NCBI GenBank assembly: GCA_023387335.1
Contig: JAEWIF010000038.1
Coordinates: 61,688 to 125,687, forward strand
Reading direction: 5' to 3'
DNA: 64,000 nucleotides
From: Pseudomonadota bacterium
GTDB taxonomy: Bacteria; Pseudomonadota; Gammaproteobacteria; Burkholderiales; Burkholderiaceae_C
The position numbers were made by a program, and so were the translations under genes. Of this stretch, positions 51,041 through 60,034 are shown in pieces. Under the pieces are notes generated by a model that was not told the DNA's origin, searched no databases, and was given only the letters and a program-made list of their open reading frames with translations. The number at the start of each line of letters is the position of its first letter. The first letter of the stretch is position 1.

Positions 51041-51844
51041 CTACTGCCCGAAGCGGCGGCGCGTGAGCGCCAGCGCGGCCCAGTACGACACCACCGCGTA
51101 CACGGCCAGCACGAGCGCATGGCGCATCGGATGCGCGGGCCACTGGTCGATGAAGAGCGGCCGCACCAGCTCCACCGCATTCGTCAGCGGCAGCCAGTCG
51201 GACACGTGCCGCAGCGCCACGGGCAGCTGATCGCGCGGGAAGAACACGCCCGAGAGGAACATCATCGGCGTGAGGAACAGGGTGAAGTAGTAGGTGAAGA
51301 AGTCGTAGCCCTTGGCCAGGGCGTTGAAGATCAGGGCGATGCAGGAGAAGGTGACGCCGGCGCCCAGCAGGATCGGCCAGGCCGCCAGCAGCTTGGGGCT
51401 GTGGCTGATGCCCAGCGCCAGCATCACGCCCAGGATGGCCGTCACGGTGAAGATGGACTTGAAGGCGGCCCACAGCATCTCGGCCAGCACCACGCTGTCC
51501 AGGCTGACGGGCGCGTTCATGATGCCGTCCCAGGTCTTCTGCACGTGCATGCGCGAGAAGGCCGAATAGAGGGCTTCGAACGACGCGGCGTTCATGGCGC
51601 TCATGCAGATCGAACCGCTGGCCAGGAACACGATGTAGGGCACGGTGCTGCCTTCGAAAGCCACCTGGCCGACCAGCGCGCCCATGCCGTAGCCGAAGGC
51701 GACCAGCCACATCAGCGGCTCCGCGATGTTGCCGATCAGGCTGGGTACGGCCAGCTTGCGCCACACCAGCAGGTTGCGCTGGAACACCGGCCACCAGCGC
51801 CGCGAGAGATCCGGCACGCGCCAGATGGCAGTGTTCGTCTTCAT
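51041..51844 (-). CDS. ABC-2 type exporter permease (NodJ-like)
   Basis: 267 residues, about six helices. The ABC-2 membrane domain matches the NodJ lipooligosaccharide-exporter family: WWPVFQRNLLVWRKLAVPSL, GNIAEPLMWLVAFGYGMGAL, TPMMFLSGVFFPRDQLPVAL. It partners the ATPase at 51975. Substrate unknown; possibly a glycolipid, drug or lipid. Separated from the ATPase by 130 bp with a repeat element, which is unusual for a two-gene exporter. Confidence 0.88.
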   Translation of the reverse strand: MKTNTAIWRVPDLSRRWWPVFQRNLLVWRKLAVPSLIGNIAEPLMWLVAFGYGMGALVGQVAFEGSTVPYIVFLASGSICMSAMNAASFEALYSAFSRMHVQKTWDGIMNAPVSLDSVVLAEMLWAAFKSIFTVTAILGVMLALGISHSPKLLAAWPILLGAGVTFSCIALIFNALAKGYDFFTYYFTLFLTPMMFLSGVFFPRDQLPVALRHVSDWLPLTNAVELVRPLFIDQWPAHPMRHALVLAVYAVVSYWAALALTRRRFGQ

Positions 51845-51925
51845 TGCGGCTCCCATTTGACGGGAATCTTGCCTTGCCACGCTGCAGGCCAGTGCCACCG
51901 CGGAACCGGCTTTGCCGGGCCGCTG

Positions 51926-51974
51926 GTGGCGCCCCCTTGAGGGGGAGGCGGCCGCAGGCCGCTTCGGGGGTGGG
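51926..51974. repeat. G/C-rich extragenic palindrome
   Basis: GCGCCCCCTTGAGGGGG (51930-51945), AGGCGGCCGCAGGCCGCTTC (51946-51965), GGGGGTGGG (51966-51974). The CCCCCTTGAGGGGG core and the GCGGCC/GGCCGC stem are characteristic of a repeated intergenic element I recall from Comamonadaceae genomes. It fills the gap between the two exporter genes. Confidence 0.6.
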
Positions 51975-52898
51975 TCATCCTTCCTCGCGGATCTGCCGGC
52001 CGGTGAGCTTGAGGAAGAGGTCCTCCAGGTTGGCCGGCCGGTGCAGGGTGCGCAGGCCGTGGTGCGCCGAAAGCGCTTCGAGCAGCGGGCGCGCATCCTG
52101 CGTGTAGAAGAACACCGTCTCGCCGCTGACCTCCACGCGGGCCGCCATCGACCGCAGCGGCGAATCCACCAGCGACAGCGCGCCGTTGCCGTAGGCCTCG
52201 ACCACGTCCGGTTCCAGGTGCCTGGCGATCAGCTCGCGCGGCGTGCCCTCGGCGATCTTGCGGCCGTGGTCCAGCACCAGGAGGCGCGAGCACAGGCGCT
52301 CGGCCTCGTCCATGAAGTGCGTGGTCAGCAGGATCGACTTGCCCTGTTGCAGCAGCAGTTGCAGGCGCTCCCACATCAGGTGGCGCGCCTGCGGGTCGAG
52401 GCCGGTGGTGGGCTCGTCGAGCATCAGCAGGCGCGGGTCGTTCACCAGCGCGCGGGCCAGCGACAGGCGCCGGCGCATGCCGCCGGAGAGCTCCACCGGC
52501 CGCGCCTGCGCCTTGTGGGACAGCGCCGCGAACTCCAGCAGGCGCGGGATGCGCCCGCGGATGAGCCCGTCGGCCAGGCCGAAGTAGCGGCCGTACACCA
52601 GCAGGTTCTCGGCGCAGCTGAAGTCCGGGTCCAGCGAATCGAACTGGCTGACCACGCCCACTTGCGCCTTGATGGCCAGCGCGTCGCGCGGCATGGCCAG
52701 GCCCAGCGCCGAGATCGAGCCCTCGTCCGGCGTGGTCAGGCCCAGGCACATGCGGATGGTGGTGGTCTTGCCCGCGCCGTTGGGGCCGATGACGCCAAGG
52801 CATTCGCCGGGCGCGATGTGGAAGGAGAGCCCATCCACCACGACGGTCTCGCCGTAGCGCTTGCGCAGGTCGTGGGCTTGGAACAGGGGCTCGGTCAT
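51975..52898 (-). CDS. ABC exporter ATPase (NodI-like)
   Basis: 307 residues. Walker A GPNGAGKTTTIRMCLGL, signature LSGGMRRRLSLARALVNDPR, Walker B LLMLDEPTTGLDPQARHLMW, and the switch TTHFMDEAERLCSRLLVLDHG. The C-terminal ~80 residues are the NodI-type extension (ELIARHLEPDVVEAYGNGAL). It energises the NodJ-like permease. ATG at 52898 is chosen over one 12 bp upstream as MTEPLFQAHDLRKRYG is typical. Confidence 0.9.
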   Translation of the reverse strand: MTEPLFQAHDLRKRYGETVVVDGLSFHIAPGECLGVIGPNGAGKTTTIRMCLGLTTPDEGSISALGLAMPRDALAIKAQVGVVSQFDSLDPDFSCAENLLVYGRYFGLADGLIRGRIPRLLEFAALSHKAQARPVELSGGMRRRLSLARALVNDPRLLMLDEPTTGLDPQARHLMWERLQLLLQQGKSILLTTHFMDEAERLCSRLLVLDHGRKIAEGTPRELIARHLEPDVVEAYGNGALSLVDSPLRSMAARVEVSGETVFFYTQDARPLLEALSAHHGLRTLHRPANLEDLFLKLTGRQIREEG

Positions 52899-52963
52899 GA
52901 AGGTCGGCACATTGTGTCGCAGCCCCGCTTAGAATTTTTGGCCCTGCCCTAAGGTCTTCCCGC

Positions 52964-53827
52964 TTGTTCCCACCCCTTTCCATCCAGCAGCAGTACCTGC
53001 TGCCCAAGAAGCTGCTCACCGTGTTGATGGGCAAGCTGGCCGGCTTTCGAGGCGGCGCGTTCACCCATGCGCTGGTGCGGCGCTTCGTCGCCCACTACAA
53101 GGTGAACATGCAGGAGGCGGCCGATCCGCGCATCGAGTCGTACGCCAGCTTCAACGACTTCTTCACCCGTCCGCTGCGCGAAGGCGCGCGGCCGATCGCC
53201 GATTCGCCGCTGGTCTGTCCGGTCGATGCGGCCATCAGCCAGTTCGGTCCGATCGAGCACGACCAGATCTTCCAGGCCAAGGGCCACAGCTACTCCACCA
53301 CCGCGCTGCTGGCCGGCGACGCGGAACTGGCGCGCCGCTTCGACCACGGGCACTTCGCCACGCTGTACCTGGCGCCCAAGGACTACCACCGCATCCACAT
53401 GCCCTGCGACGGCCGCCTGGTCTCGATGACCTACGTACCGGGCGACCTGTTCTCGGTGAACCCGATGACGGCGCGCCACGTGCCCGGCCTGTTCGCTCGC
53501 AACGAGCGCGTGGTGTGCGTGTTCGACACCTCGTTCGGTCCCTTCGTCAACGTGCTGGTGGGCGCCACCATCGTCGGCAGCATGGCCACCGTGTGGCACG
53601 GCATGGTGAACCCGCCGCGGCCGGGACGAATCGTGCGTTGGGACTACCGCGACCGCGACATCGTGCTGCGCAAGGGCCAGGAGATGGGCCGCTTCCTGCT
53701 CGGCTCCACCGTCGTGATGCTGTTCCCCAAGGACGTGGTCAGTTTCCACCCGGACTGGGCGCCGACCCTGCCGGTGCGGCTGGGGGAGGCGATGGGGACG
53801 ATCGCGGGCGCGTCCAGCCCGCTCTAG
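52964..53827 (+). CDS. psd: Phosphatidylserine decarboxylase proenzyme
   Basis: 287 residues, pyruvoyl enzyme that makes phosphatidylethanolamine at the inner membrane. The self-cleavage motif LGST is present (MGRFLLGSTVVMLFPKD), as are DYHRIHMPCDGRLVSMTYVPG and NERVVCVFDTSFGPFVNVLVG. N-terminal pieces ASFNDFFTRPLREGARPI and CPVDAAISQFG fit. The start is a TTG at 52964 (AAGG 9 nt upstream); no in-frame ATG is nearby, so TTG is probably right. Confidence 0.95.
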   Translation: MFPPLSIQQQYLLPKKLLTVLMGKLAGFRGGAFTHALVRRFVAHYKVNMQEAADPRIESYASFNDFFTRPLREGARPIADSPLVCPVDAAISQFGPIEHDQIFQAKGHSYSTTALLAGDAELARRFDHGHFATLYLAPKDYHRIHMPCDGRLVSMTYVPGDLFSVNPMTARHVPGLFARNERVVCVFDTSFGPFVNVLVGATIVGSMATVWHGMVNPPRPGRIVRWDYRDRDIVLRKGQEMGRFLLGSTVVMLFPKDVVSFHPDWAPTLPVRLGEAMGTIAGASSPL

Positions 53828-53833
53828 TTCTTC

Positions 53834-55342
53834 CTACTGGAACGCCACCTCGTCGAACGCGCGCAGCTTGCGGCTGTGCAGCCGCTGGCTGCCGCCCGCG
53901 CGCAGGATCTCGATGGCGCGCATGCCGATGCGCAGGTGCTGGTCGACCCGCTCGCGGTAGAACTGGTTGGCCATGCCGGGGAGCTTGATCTCGCCGTGCA
54001 GCGGCTTGTCGCTGACGCACAGCAGGGTGCCGTAGGGCACGCGGAAGCGGAAGCCGTTGGCGGCGATGGTGGCGCTTTCCATGTCGAGGGCCACCGCGCG
54101 GCTCTGGCTGAAGCGGCGCTGCGGTTCGTTGCCCGGCAGCAGCTCCCAGTTGCGGTTGTCGGTGCTGGCCACGGTGCCCGTGCGCATGATGCGCTTGAGC
54201 GCCGCGCCTTCGCAGCGCGTCACGTCCGCCACGCCTTTCTCCAGCGCGAGCTGGATCTCGGCCAGCGCCGGGATCGGCACCCACACCGGCAGTTCCTCGT
54301 CGAGCACGTGGTCCTCGCGCACGTAGGCATGGGCCAGCACGTAGTCGCCCAGCTGCTGGCTGCTGCGAAGGCCCGCGCAGTGCCCCAGCATCAGCCAGGC
54401 GTGCGGTCGCAGCACGGCGATGTGGTCGGTGATGGTCTTGGCGTTGGCCGGGCCCACGCCGATGTTCACCATGGTGATGCCGGTGTGGTTGGGCCGCATG
54501 AGGTGGTAGGCCGGCATCTGCGGCAGGCGCGGCGGGGCGGCTCCCCACACGGACTCGGGCGGCGTGCCCGGCGCGCCCGAGCCCAGGCCCGCGCGGCGCG
54601 TGACCACGTTGCCCGGCTCGACGAAAGCCGTGTAGTCGCTGTCTGCCCTTGCCATCTCCTCGTGACCGAGCCGCACGAACTCGTCGATGTAGAACTGGTA
54701 GTTGGTGAACAGCACGAAGTTCTGGAACCAGTCGGGCGCGGTGCCGGTGTAGTGGCGCAGGCGATGCAGTGAATAGTCGACCCGGGAGGCGGTGAACAGC
54801 GACAGCGGCTTGGCCTCCCCGGGCCGGGCACGCCACGTGCCATTGGCTATGCCGTCGTCCATCGCGCCCAGGTCGGGCAGGTCGAACATGTCGCGCAGCA
54901 TGCCGCGCCGCTCGGGCGTGAGCGTGCCTTCGATGTGGTCGTTCTCGGCGAACGAGAAGTGCACCGGAATCGGCTCGGTGCTGGTGCCCACCTCGAGGTC
55001 GACGCCATGGCTCTGGCGCAGCAGGCGGAATTGCTCGAGGTAGTAGTTGCCGTACAGGTCGGGGCGGGTCAGCGTGGTCTCGAACCTGCCCGCCCCCGAG
55101 ACGAAGCCGTAGGACAGGCCGAGGTTCTCCAGCACGTCCTGGGGCACCGCCGTCTCGGTAGCGATGCGCACGTAGGGATAGCAGGCGCGCACGTGGCCCG
55201 GCAGCGTTTCGCCCTGCACGAATCGCTGCATGGCATCACGCAAATGATGTATCTGCTGCGCGTAGATGGTCCTCACCTGGGACAGCGCGCTCTCGGGTTG
55301 GTCATGGCGAGTGGGCGCGATGAAGGGCGGCATGTAGGGCAT
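53834..55342 (-). CDS. amn: AMP nucleosidase
   Basis: 502 residues, near the E. coli size of 484. Hydrolyses AMP to adenine and ribose 5-phosphate. N-terminal regulatory domain (FVQGETLPGHVRACYPYVRI, FSFAENDHIEGTLTPERRG) and C-terminal purine phosphorylase-like catalytic domain (NHTGITMVNIGVGPANAKTI, LMLGHCAGLRSSQQLGDYVL, AVALDMESATIAANGFRFRV). The MESATIA motif is diagnostic of the nucleoside phosphorylase fold. I chose the ATG at 55342 (MPYMPPFIAPTRHDQPESAL); upstream codons are less convincing. Convergent with psd. Confidence 0.92.
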   Translation of the reverse strand: MPYMPPFIAPTRHDQPESALSQVRTIYAQQIHHLRDAMQRFVQGETLPGHVRACYPYVRIATETAVPQDVLENLGLSYGFVSGAGRFETTLTRPDLYGNYYLEQFRLLRQSHGVDLEVGTSTEPIPVHFSFAENDHIEGTLTPERRGMLRDMFDLPDLGAMDDGIANGTWRARPGEAKPLSLFTASRVDYSLHRLRHYTGTAPDWFQNFVLFTNYQFYIDEFVRLGHEEMARADSDYTAFVEPGNVVTRRAGLGSGAPGTPPESVWGAAPPRLPQMPAYHLMRPNHTGITMVNIGVGPANAKTITDHIAVLRPHAWLMLGHCAGLRSSQQLGDYVLAHAYVREDHVLDEELPVWVPIPALAEIQLALEKGVADVTRCEGAALKRIMRTGTVASTDNRNWELLPGNEPQRRFSQSRAVALDMESATIAANGFRFRVPYGTLLCVSDKPLHGEIKLPGMANQFYRERVDQHLRIGMRAIEILRAGGSQRLHSRKLRAFDEVAFQ

Positions 55343-55416
55343 GCGGCCTATTGTGCAGTGCCCCTCGCGAGGGGTTTTCAAGGCCCTTCCGGGCCGTGCG
55401 ACGGCGTCCTACAAGG

Positions 55417-55441
55417 TGTAACGAACTCACCTGACGTTACA
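55417..55441 (+). promoter_or_regulatory. Inverted repeat upstream of the small protein gene
   Basis: TGTAACG (55417-55423) and CGTTACA (55435-55441) are perfect 7-bp arms separated by 11 nt, in the 168-bp interval between divergent amn and the gene at 55511. The two half-sites are 18 bp apart centre to centre, about 1.7 turns. A candidate operator for either gene; the binding regulator is unknown. Confidence 0.45.
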
Positions 55442-55510
55442 ACTCTGGCCCAGCTGCGACAGTCTCTCCACCCGAGAACGACTCTCTCAGAACTTGAACA
55501 AGGAGTGCCC

Positions 55511-55771
55511 ATGACGACAGCCGCGTTGGCGAACCCGTTCGCGCTGATGATGGATCCCGCCGCCGTGCGGGAGATGATCGACAAGTCCGAGCAGCTCTCC
55601 AGACTCAGTCAACGGCAATGCCATCCGCTGGACCGCGCGGTGATCCGCAGCGCCAGCGCCGAGCTCGCCGCCTACGACGCCAAGATCGACCGCACCACGA
55701 TCTACCTGCCGCCGGAAGAGGACAACAAGCCCGCTTCGCTCACGCGCAGCTACGGCCGCCCCTACAACTGA
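55511..55771 (+). CDS. 86-residue hypothetical protein
   Basis: MTTAALANPFALMMDPAAVR, then EMIDKSEQLSRLSQRQCHPL and a C-terminal YLPPEEDNKPASLTRSYGRP. It has a good AGGAG site 6 nt before the ATG and a strong terminator after the stop, so it is an independent one-gene transcript. No signal peptide or helix bundle is obvious; one cysteine. I recognise no family function. Upstream inverted repeat at 55417-55441 suggests regulation. Confidence 0.75.
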   Translation: MTTAALANPFALMMDPAAVREMIDKSEQLSRLSQRQCHPLDRAVIRSASAELAAYDAKIDRTTIYLPPEEDNKPASLTRSYGRPYN

Positions 55772-55791
55772 CCGGCGCTCCACTCCACCTC

Positions 55792-55830
55792 AACGCCGCC
55801 GCGCCTTCGGGTGCGGCGGCGTTTTTCTTT
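55792..55830 (+). terminator. Rho-independent terminator
   Basis: ACGCCGCCGC (55793-55802) pairs with GCGGCGGCGT (55813-55822) around a 10-nt loop, and is followed by TTTTTCTTTC. A classic strong terminator for the 86-residue gene; it ends just before the gor stop, so it may also limit convergent transcription. Confidence 0.92.
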
Positions 55831-55837
55831 CTTCGTC

Positions 55838-57205
55838 TCAGCGCACGGGTTCGCGCAGGGTGACGAACTCCTCGGCCAGGGTGGGATGGATGCCGATGGT
55901 GGCGTCGAACACGGCCTTGGTCGCGCCGGCCTTCATCGCCACCGCGAAGCCCTGCACCACCTCGCCCGCGTCCGGACCGACCATGTGCAGGCCGACCACG
56001 CGATCGCTGGCCGTGTCCACCAGCAGCTTGACCAGGCAGCGCTCGCTGCTGCCGCTGAGCGTGTGGCGCAATGGCTTGAATTCGCTGCGGTAGACGGCGA
56101 CTTGCGCGTACTTCTCGCGCGCCTGCGCCTCGGTCAGGCCCACGGTGCCGATGTTGGGATGGGTGAACACCGCGGTCGGCACGCCTTCGTAGTCCATCTG
56201 CCGGCGGCGGTCGCCGAACAGGTGGTCCACCACCGCCATCGCCTCGGCCAGCGCCACCGGCGTGAGCTGGATCCGCGCCGTGACGTCGCCCACGGCATAG
56301 ATGGAAGGGACGGACGTGCGATGGTGCGCGTCGACTTCGATCGCCCCGTGGTGGCCCTGGCGCACGCCCGCTTGCTCCAGCCCGAGCCCCGCGACGTTGG
56401 GCACGCGGCCGGTGGCGAACAGCACGTTGTCCGCTTCGAGCCGGCTGCCGTCGTGCAGCTCAACGCTCAAGCCGCCTGGGGTGCGGGTCAGCGATTCCGC
56501 TTCCGTGCCCAGGCGCAGGTCGATGCCGGTCTTGAGCAGCTCCGCGGCGATGAAGTGGCGCACATCCTCGTCGAAGCCGCGCAGCACCTGCTCGCCACGG
56601 TAGAGCAGGCTGACCTGCGAGCCCAGGCCGCGGAAGATGGAGGCGAACTCGCAGGCGATGTAGCCGCCGCCCACGACCACGAGCCGGCGCGGGAACGGGT
56701 CGAGGTCGAACATGCTGTCCGACGTCACGCCCATCGTCGCGCCGCGGGTTTCGGGGGTGTACGCCGTGCCGCCCGTCGCGATCAGCACGTGGCGGGCCGT
56801 GTGCGTGCGCGGCCCGGCCAGGGTCTGCACCTTCACCGTGTGGCCGTCCTCCAGCTGCGCCCAGCCGCGCAGGATCCGCACGCCGGCGCCGGTGAGCAGC
56901 TGCTCGTAGACGCCGTTCAGGCGGGCGATCTCGCGCGAGCGGTTGGCCTTCAGCCGCGGCCAGTCGAGGCGCGGCTCGCCCACGTCCCAGCCGAAGCCGG
57001 CGGCGTCGGCGAAGTCGTGCGAGTAGTGCGCCGCGTAGCTGTAGAGCTTCTTCGGGATGCAGCCGACGTTGACGCAGGTGCCGCCCAGCGCCGCGGCCTC
57101 GGCCAGGGCCACCCGCGCGCCGCGCTGCGCGGCCATGCGCGCCGCGCGCACCCCGCCGCTGCCGCCGCCGATGACGAAGAGGTCGAAGTCGTGTGAAGTC
57201 TGCAT
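55838..57205 (-). CDS. gor: Glutathione-disulfide reductase
   Basis: 455 residues, FAD flavoenzyme reducing GSSG with NADPH. Redox-active disulfide GGTCVNVGCIPKKLYSYAAH; FAD site DLFVIGGGSGGVRAARMAAQ; NAD(P) site RRLVVVGGGYIACEFASIF; C-terminal HPTLAEEFVTL with the catalytic His-Glu pair. Length and the CVNVGC pattern fit gor rather than lipoamide or mercuric reductase. The LysR gene follows upstream at 12 bp and may regulate or merely adjoin it. Confidence 0.93.
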   Translation of the reverse strand: MQTSHDFDLFVIGGGSGGVRAARMAAQRGARVALAEAAALGGTCVNVGCIPKKLYSYAAHYSHDFADAAGFGWDVGEPRLDWPRLKANRSREIARLNGVYEQLLTGAGVRILRGWAQLEDGHTVKVQTLAGPRTHTARHVLIATGGTAYTPETRGATMGVTSDSMFDLDPFPRRLVVVGGGYIACEFASIFRGLGSQVSLLYRGEQVLRGFDEDVRHFIAAELLKTGIDLRLGTEAESLTRTPGGLSVELHDGSRLEADNVLFATGRVPNVAGLGLEQAGVRQGHHGAIEVDAHHRTSVPSIYAVGDVTARIQLTPVALAEAMAVVDHLFGDRRRQMDYEGVPTAVFTHPNIGTVGLTEAQAREKYAQVAVYRSEFKPLRHTLSGSSERCLVKLLVDTASDRVVGLHMVGPDAGEVVQGFAVAMKAGATKAVFDATIGIHPTLAEEFVTLREPVR

Positions 57206-57217
57206 GCGTGCTCCTGG

Positions 57218-58108
57218 TCAGTCGCGGAAGGCCGTGATCTCCTGGCGCACCCAGTCGACGAAGGCGCGGGTGCGCGCGGGCAGCAGACGCGCATGCGGGT
57301 AGACGATGCTGATGGGCCGCGGCGGCTGCTCGAAGGATTCCAGCACGATCTTCAGTTTCCTGCCGGCCACGAGCGGCGCGACCTGGTACGAGAAGAACTG
57401 GCCGATACCGGCCTCGTCGACGCAGGCCTGCACGGCGGGGAACACGTGGTTGAACTCCAGGTTGCCCTTGACCGCCACCTGCAGCGCTCGCCCACCGTCC
57501 TGGAAGCCGCGCCAGGCCGGCGCGCCGCCGATCACGCGGATGCAGTTGTGCCCCGCCAGATCGCGCGGATGGCGCGGCGTGCCATGCCGGCGCAGGTAGG
57601 CGGGGCTGGCGACCACCACCCGCCGGATGCTGCCGAGCGGCAGCGCGACCAGCGACGAGTCCTCGAGCCGTCCGATGCGGATGCCGACGTCGATGCCTTC
57701 CTCCAGCAGGCTCACCACCCGGTCCATCAGCAGGACCGAGCACCGCACCTTCGGATGGCGCGCGGCGAAGCGCGTGACGGCGGGCGCCACGTAGAGCTGG
57801 CCGAAGAGAACGGGCGCCGTGATGGTGAGGTGGCCGACGGGCTCGGCCGCGCCGCTGGCCAGCGCGGCCTCGGCGGCGCGCAGGCGCTCCATCAGCTCGC
57901 GCGAATGCGCCAGGTGCAGGCGGCCCTCCTCGGTCAGCGTCACGCGCCGGGTCGTCCGGTTGAACAGGCGCACGCCCAGGCTCGCTTCGTAGGCCGCGAG
58001 CGTGCGCACGACGGCGGGGAGCGAAGTGTCCTGCGCGCGCGCCGCGGCGGTGAGGCTGCCGTGCTCGGCGATCGCCAGGAACACCTCCATCGCGCGGAAC
58101 TTGTCCAT
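57218..58108 (-). CDS. LysR-family transcriptional regulator
   Basis: 296 residues from the ATG at 58108. Helix-turn-helix near the N-terminus (MEVFLAIAEHGSLTAAARAQ, then LPAVVRTLAAYEASLGVRLF) with LysR linker FNRTTRRVTLTEEGR. The effector domain covers about 90-290. It is divergent from the PNPOx-family gene at 58214 across 105 bp, the classic arrangement for LysR control; the gor gene is 12 bp downstream on the same strand and could be co-transcribed. Confidence 0.92.
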   Translation of the reverse strand: MDKFRAMEVFLAIAEHGSLTAAARAQDTSLPAVVRTLAAYEASLGVRLFNRTTRRVTLTEEGRLHLAHSRELMERLRAAEAALASGAAEPVGHLTITAPVLFGQLYVAPAVTRFAARHPKVRCSVLLMDRVVSLLEEGIDVGIRIGRLEDSSLVALPLGSIRRVVVASPAYLRRHGTPRHPRDLAGHNCIRVIGGAPAWRGFQDGGRALQVAVKGNLEFNHVFPAVQACVDEAGIGQFFSYQVAPLVAGRKLKIVLESFEQPPRPISIVYPHARLLPARTRAFVDWVRQEITAFRD

Positions 58109-58213
58109 CGCGGGAATTAAGCCAGAAAGTGGAGCAGTCTCCTGCGGATTGAAGGATTGATCCGTCGGTTGCAGCAAAGAAGAATCCGCTCACGGACATC
58201 CGCTGGAGCGACC

Positions 58214-59164
58214 ATGACGATCGACGGTGAAACCTTCCACGCAGGCGAGCGGGAGCTGCAAACGCTCGCGGGCTCGGCCGATCGCCTGGCCCAGGCCGGG
58301 CCCCGCGTGGTGCGCGACCACATGCCGCTGCAGCACCGCGACTTCTTCGCGCAGCTGCCCTTCCTGGTGGCGGGAGGGGTCGACGATGCGGGCCAGCCCC
58401 GGGTCGGCGTGCTCACCGGGCCGCCGGGGTTCGTGCGCTCGCCGGACGAGCGGCTGCTGCGCGTCGAGGCGACGCTGCCGCCGCACGATCCGCTGGCGCC
58501 GCTGATCACCGACGGCGCACCGATCGGCCTGCTCGGCATCGAGCCGCACACGCGCCGGCGCAACCGGCTCAACGGCTGGGTGACGCAGCTGCGCGAGGAC
58601 GGATTCTCGGTCGCGGTCGGGCAGAGTTTCGGCAACTGTCCGAAGTACATCCAGGCGAGGCAGCCGCGGTTCGATCCCGAGGCGCCGTCGCCGCAGGCGC
58701 CCGAGCGGGGGGCGGGCCTGGACGCGGAGGCCCGCGCCACGATCGCGAAGGCCGACACCTTCTTCATCGCCACGGCCCATCCGCAGGCGCGCGGCTCGCA
58801 CGAGCGCTCGCACGGCGTGGATGTGTCGCACCGCGGCGGACCCACGGGCTTCGTGGGCGTCCAAGGCGACCAGCTCACGGTCCCCGACTTCGTGGGCAAC
58901 GGCTTCTTCAACACGATCGGCAACCTGGTGCTGGAGCCGCGCTGTTCGCTGCTGTTCCTGGATTTCGATCGCGGCGATGCCACCTGGGTGACGGCCCGTT
59001 CCGAGCTGTCATGGGACCCCGACCAGGCCGCGCGGGCCTTCCCCGGGACGCTGCGGTTGCTCCACCTGCAGGCCGAGTCCTTCCTGCGCGTGCGCCGGGC
59101 GCTGCCGTTGCGTTGGGGCGGCGCCGAGCCCGCGCCCGAACTCGCGCGGCTGGGCCGCTGGTAG
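58214..59164 (+). CDS. PNPOx-like flavin/pyridoxamine oxidase-family protein
   Basis: 316 residues starting MTIDGETFHAGERELQTLAG. Two split-barrel-like parts: HRDFFAQLPFLVAGGVDDAG, and KADTFFIATAHPQARGSHER, with GFVGVQGDQLTVPDFVGNGF and FNTIGNLVLEPRCSLLFLDF, the latter block typical of PNPOx-like flavin-binding proteins. Family members are found next to oxidoreductases; the exact reaction is not known. It is divergent from the LysR gene and its probable target. Confidence 0.8.
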   Translation: MTIDGETFHAGERELQTLAGSADRLAQAGPRVVRDHMPLQHRDFFAQLPFLVAGGVDDAGQPRVGVLTGPPGFVRSPDERLLRVEATLPPHDPLAPLITDGAPIGLLGIEPHTRRRNRLNGWVTQLREDGFSVAVGQSFGNCPKYIQARQPRFDPEAPSPQAPERGAGLDAEARATIAKADTFFIATAHPQARGSHERSHGVDVSHRGGPTGFVGVQGDQLTVPDFVGNGFFNTIGNLVLEPRCSLLFLDFDRGDATWVTARSELSWDPDQAARAFPGTLRLLHLQAESFLRVRRALPLRWGGAEPAPELARLGRW

Positions 59165-59200
59165 CGCTGCGTAGCGGACCGCGCCGCTATCATCCGGCGC

Positions 59201-60016
59201 ATGACCCCGGCATCTCTGCGGCAGTCCCCGGCGGGCGGCAGCCCCGTCACGGCGCCGATCCGCTGGCTGGTGAGCTGGTGGGAGGTGATCCTGTTCGGCG
59301 CGGTGCTGATGGTGCTGGCGCTGTCGCCTTCCAGCTGGCGCGACGCCCGCACGCGCGCCGCCCTGGCCAAGCACGCGTGGCTGGACACCGCGCCCATCCT
59401 GCTCGGCTTTTCCATGCTGTCGGCGCTGCTGACCGTGGTGCTCACGCGCATCGTGGTGGTCACCGCGCGCAGCTACGGCCTGTCGCAGTACGCGCTGGAG
59501 ATGGTGATCCGCGTGCTGGTGCTGGAACTCATCCCGCTGACCGCGGCGCTGTTCGTCGCGCTGCGCTGCACGATCCCCAACGGCGCGGCGCTGGCGGAGA
59601 TGCGGCGCACCGGCCGCTTCCAGGCGATGCGCCACGCGGGCGTCGACCCGCTGGTGCGCGAGGCGCTGCCGCGCATGGTGGCCGGCGCTTTCTCGATGAT
59701 CACGCTCGCGGCGCTCAGCTGCGTCGTCGCGGCGGTGCTGGCGTACCTCGCCGTGTACCAGCTCACGCCCGCGGGGCTGCCGGCGTACACGCGCATGTTC
59801 GGCCACGTCTTCAACCCATCGGTGAGCCTGATCTTCGTCATCAAGACCGTGCTGTTCGCGCTGGCCGTGTCGACCATCCCGATGGCCTCGGGCGCCTACG
59901 AGCACTTCGCCGCCGCGCCCAGCTCGCGCGAGAGCGCCGCGCTCCAGGGCCTGGTGCGCATGTTCGCCGTGCTGCTGCTGCTCGAGTCGGTTTCGCTCGT
60001 GGGCAACTACTACTGA
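59201..60016 (+). CDS. mlaE: MlaE-family lipid ABC permease
   Basis: 271 residues, five or so helices; the typical MlaE domain (PILLGFSMLSALLTVVLTRI, SQYALEMVIRVLVLELIPLT and EMRRTGRFQAMRHAGVDPLV). Together with MlaD it forms an MCE-type lipid transporter between membranes. The usual ATPase gene (mlaF) is absent upstream, where a PNPOx-family gene sits 36 bp away. MlaD follows at 18 bp. Confidence 0.85.
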   Translation: MTPASLRQSPAGGSPVTAPIRWLVSWWEVILFGAVLMVLALSPSSWRDARTRAALAKHAWLDTAPILLGFSMLSALLTVVLTRIVVVTARSYGLSQYALEMVIRVLVLELIPLTAALFVALRCTIPNGAALAEMRRTGRFQAMRHAGVDPLVREALPRMVAGAFSMITLAALSCVVAAVLAYLAVYQLTPAGLPAYTRMFGHVFNPSVSLIFVIKTVLFALAVSTIPMASGAYEHFAAAPSSRESAALQGLVRMFAVLLLLESVSLVGNYY

Positions 60017-60034
60017 CAAGAAGATCCAGGCTCG

